Position numbers and translations under genes: made by a program. Of a stretch of 7,937 nt of DNA, positions 6,322 to 7,937 are shown in pieces. Every line of letters begins with the position of its first letter. Within the stretch, counting starts at the first letter, position 1. This stretch comes from Oxalobacteraceae bacterium (GTDB taxonomy: Bacteria > Pseudomonadota > Gammaproteobacteria > Burkholderiales > Burkholderiaceae_D), in assembly GCA_947487325.1 (NCBI GenBank), contig CANKWG010000100.1, forward strand, positions 1-7,937, given 5' to 3'. The notes under the pieces are model-generated. The model did no database searches. It was not told the DNA's origin and worked only from the letters and a program-made list of their open reading frames with translations.

Positions 6322-7275
6322 ATGTCCAGCGTAAAACATGCACGTGTCCTTATCATCGGTTCCGGCCCCGCCGGCTACAGCGCCGCTGTCTATGCAGCTC
6401 GCGCCAACCTCAATCCGGTGCTGATCACCGGTGTTGAGCAGGGTGGCCAGCTGATGACGACCACCGATGTCGAAAACTGGCCCGGCGATCCGATGGGCGT
6501 CCAGGGCCCGGAGCTGATGCAGCGTTTGTTGCAGCATGCGGAGCGCTTCAATACCGAAATTATTTTTGACCATATCCACACCACGCACCTGAAAGAGAAG
6601 CCGATCCGACTGGAAGGCGACTCGGGTAGCTACACCTGTGATGCCTTAATCATCGCCACTGGCGCCTCCGCGCAATATCTGGGTCTGCCCTCGGAAGAGA
6701 AATTCATGGGTAAAGGTGTATCGGCCTGCGCAACCTGCGATGGCTTCTTCTACCGTAATCAGGAAGTCGCTGTTGTGGGCGGCGGCAATACGGCCGTCGA
6801 AGAAGCGCTCTATTTGTCAAACATCGCCAGCAAGGTAACCGTGGTTCATCGCCGTGACAAATTCCGCGCTGAACCGATCCTGATTGATCGCCTGATGGCC
6901 AAGGTCGCTGAAGGCAAAGTCGCCATCCACTGGAACCACACGCTGGATTCTGTGACCGGCGACGACAGCGGCGTAACAGGTATTGTCGTCAAATCCACCG
7001 CCGACGGCAGCACCAAGCCACTGACACTGCATGGCGTGTTCATCGCGATCGGACACAAACCCAATACCGGCATCTTTGACGGGCAGCTGGATATGCGTAA
7101 CGGTTACATCATCACGCGCAGTGGTCTTGATGGCATGGCGACGATGACCAGTATCGAAGGCGTGTTCGCAGCGGGCGATGTGCAAGACCATATTTACCGT
7201 CAGGCAATTACCAGCGCTGGTACGGGATGTATGGCCGCACTGGACGCGCAACGCTATCTGGAAAGTCTCGAGTAA
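6322..7275 (+). CDS. trxB: Thioredoxin reductase (NADPH)
   Basis: This cytoplasmic FAD flavoenzyme passes electrons from NADPH to oxidised thioredoxin, keeping ribonucleotide reductase and other thiol enzymes reduced. At 317 residues it matches the low-molecular-weight bacterial type. The FAD dinucleotide fold is GSGPAGYSAAVYAARANL (13-30). The redox-active disulfide is C136-A-T-C139 followed by DGFFY. The NADPH fold has GGGNTAVEEALYLSN (153-167) and the phosphate-binding HRRDKFR (176-182). The second FAD motif is VFAAGDVQD (281-289), followed by RQAITSAGTGCMAALDA (293-309). The start MSSVKHARVLIIGSG has the typical short lead into the first beta strand, although its Shine-Dalgarno is weak. 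It is divergent from ftsK, and the Smr-domain gene follows after 77 nt on the same strand. All catalytic residues are present. Confidence 0.98.
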   Translation: MSSVKHARVLIIGSGPAGYSAAVYAARANLNPVLITGVEQGGQLMTTTDVENWPGDPMGVQGPELMQRLLQHAERFNTEIIFDHIHTTHLKEKPIRLEGDSGSYTCDALIIATGASAQYLGLPSEEKFMGKGVSACATCDGFFYRNQEVAVVGGGNTAVEEALYLSNIASKVTVVHRRDKFRAEPILIDRLMAKVAEGKVAIHWNHTLDSVTGDDSGVTGIVVKSTADGSTKPLTLHGVFIAIGHKPNTGIFDGQLDMRNGYIITRSGLDGMATMTSIEGVFAAGDVQDHIYRQAITSAGTGCMAALDAQRYLESLE

Positions 7276-7278
7276 AAA

Positions 7279-7305
7279 GCCTGTAGAAGCAAACGCTGTA
7301 CAGGC
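7279..7305 (+). terminator. Hairpin after trxB, possibly a partial terminator or RNA-stability element
   Basis: GCCTGTA (7279-7285) pairs with TACAGGC (7299-7305). Inside the loop, AGC/GCT pair around AAAC, giving a two-tier stem starting three bases after the trxB stop. No U-run follows, so it is not a standard intrinsic terminator. It may attenuate transcription into the Smr gene or protect the trxB 3' end. Confidence 0.35.
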
Positions 7306-7352
7306 CCGAGGCCAGCAATTCCACGCAACATCTGCCCACGGGGTGCTTGCTG

Positions 7353-7937
7353 ATGAAAGACTTCACCGAACTCAAGTCGCTGCAAAAGCAACTGAGCGAA
7401 CAGGCGGCCGCAAAAGCGCAGGCAGAGCGAGAGCAACGCGAGCGCGAGGAACAACGCGTTCGCGAAGCCAATTTGTTTCGCGAAAGTGTCGGTGAAGTCA
7501 AACCTCTGAACGCCCCACCCAGAGTGGAGCCACCACCGCAGCATCCTCTCCCCATACCGCATCAGCGCATTGCCGACGATGAAGCCGTGATGTACGAATC
7601 GCTGTCGGATGAATTCAGCATTGATACCCTGCTCGAAACTGATGAAGCACTCAGCTATGCACGCAGCGGCATAGGTCCGGATGTACTCCGCAAATTGCGC
7701 GGCGGCGAATGGGTGACGCAGGGACAGCTGGATTTACATGGGCTGCGTACGGATGAGGCGCGTGAGGCGGTGGCACTGTTTCTACGCGAGTCAGTGCGAC
7801 GCGGCTTTCGTTGCGTGCGCATCATTCACGGCAAAGGGCTGGGGTCGGTCAACAAGACGCCCGTGCTGAAAAATAAAGTCAGAAACTGGCTGGTGCAGAA
7901 GAATGAAGTGATTGCCTTCTGCCAAGCGCGCGCTGCG
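7353..7937 (+). CDS. Smr-domain protein (MutS2 C-terminal-like putative endonuclease), 3' truncated
   Basis: The frame opens with ATG at 7353 and stays open for 195 codons to the window edge, so the C-terminus is missing. Residues 14-40 are an Ala/Glu/Arg/Gln-rich charged helix, probably a coiled coil. A Pro-rich linker (53-69) follows. A conserved acidic segment, LSDEFSIDTLLETDEAL (84-100), leads to GIGPDVLRKLRGGEW (106-120). The Smr domain carries LDLHGL (126-131), DEARE (134-138) and RIIHGKGLGS (156-165), ending in VRNWLVQKNEVIAFCQAR (176-193). LDLHG and HGKG are the two Smr signatures. Family members nick or cleave nucleic acid; E. coli SmrB cleaves mRNA at collided ribosomes. The HGKG form and overall pattern recall SmrA-type stand-alone proteins, so no symbol is given. 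GGGG about ten bases upstream is a weak ribosome site. It may be co-transcribed with trxB, 77 nt upstream. Substrate and role are not shown by the sequence. Confidence 0.9.
   Translation, partial: MKDFTELKSLQKQLSEQAAAKAQAEREQREREEQRVREANLFRESVGEVKPLNAPPRVEPPPQHPLPIPHQRIADDEAVMYESLSDEFSIDTLLETDEALSYARSGIGPDVLRKLRGGEWVTQGQLDLHGLRTDEAREAVALFLRESVRRGFRCVRIIHGKGLGSVNKTPVLKNKVRNWLVQKNEVIAFCQARAA

Noticed and set aside
6146..6437. Small plus-strand frames in the trxB leader (from 6146 and 6222) as possible leader peptides
   Set aside because: Neither has a clear Shine-Dalgarno or a regulatory codon run. The frame from 6222 overlaps the trxB start in a different frame. The frame from 6146 would begin upstream of the probable transcription start.
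6817..7251. 144-codon minus-strand frame opposite trxB
   Set aside because: It is an antisense shadow of trxB. Its peptide has no known domain, while trxB is complete with every motif.
7208..7562. Minus-strand frames opposite the trxB end and the Smr gene
   Set aside because: They are shadows. The plus-strand frame from 7353 has clear Smr signatures and explains the region.

Overview
The window reads as an ordinary chromosomal housekeeping segment of a proteobacterium, most likely a betaproteobacterium. This rests on the protein flavour, the mid-range GC content and the gene order. ftsK-lolA-rarA-serS with trxB nearby is a proteobacterial neighbourhood that is also known from Escherichia coli. 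The absence of lrp between trxB and ftsK, and an Smr-domain gene after trxB, fit a betaproteobacterium better. The lineage is an inference from memory; no database search was made.

Layout. The left edge (1-80) holds a very doubtful start of a minus-strand gene and a perfect palindromic terminator. Positions 90-177 carry a minus-strand tRNA-Ser (anticodon CGA, CCA encoded). serS, encoding seryl-tRNA synthetase, lies immediately upstream of it on the same strand (257-1546). Both have a candidate -10 box inside the same ten bases, TGATACAATC. A 309-base gap (1547-1855) contains an 89-bp nested inverted repeat with REPIN-like architecture, one arm of which could terminate the upstream transcript. 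Then come three tightly packed minus-strand genes: rarA (1856-3151), lolA (3155-3790) and ftsK (3780-6140). ftsK and lolA overlap by 11 nt, and lolA and rarA are separated by 3 nt, so they form a probable operon transcribed from the 6.1-6.2 kb region. A 181-bp divergent intergenic region with a consensus TATAAT separates ftsK from trxB (6322-7275, plus strand). After a short hairpin, an Smr-domain protein starts at 7353 and runs off the right edge.

Function. FtsK (chromosome segregation at the septum), LolA (lipoprotein carriage to the outer membrane), RarA (replication-fork maintenance), SerRS with its tRNA-Ser (translation) and TrxB (thiol redox) are core functions joined by conserved synteny rather than by one pathway. 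All catalytic motifs looked for are present, and no gene is visibly frameshifted or truncated apart from those cut by the window edges. I found no defence system, CRISPR array, insertion sequence, prophage or other novel multi-gene system. The most notable non-coding signals are the REPIN-like element and the sequence shared by the serS and tRNA-Ser promoters.
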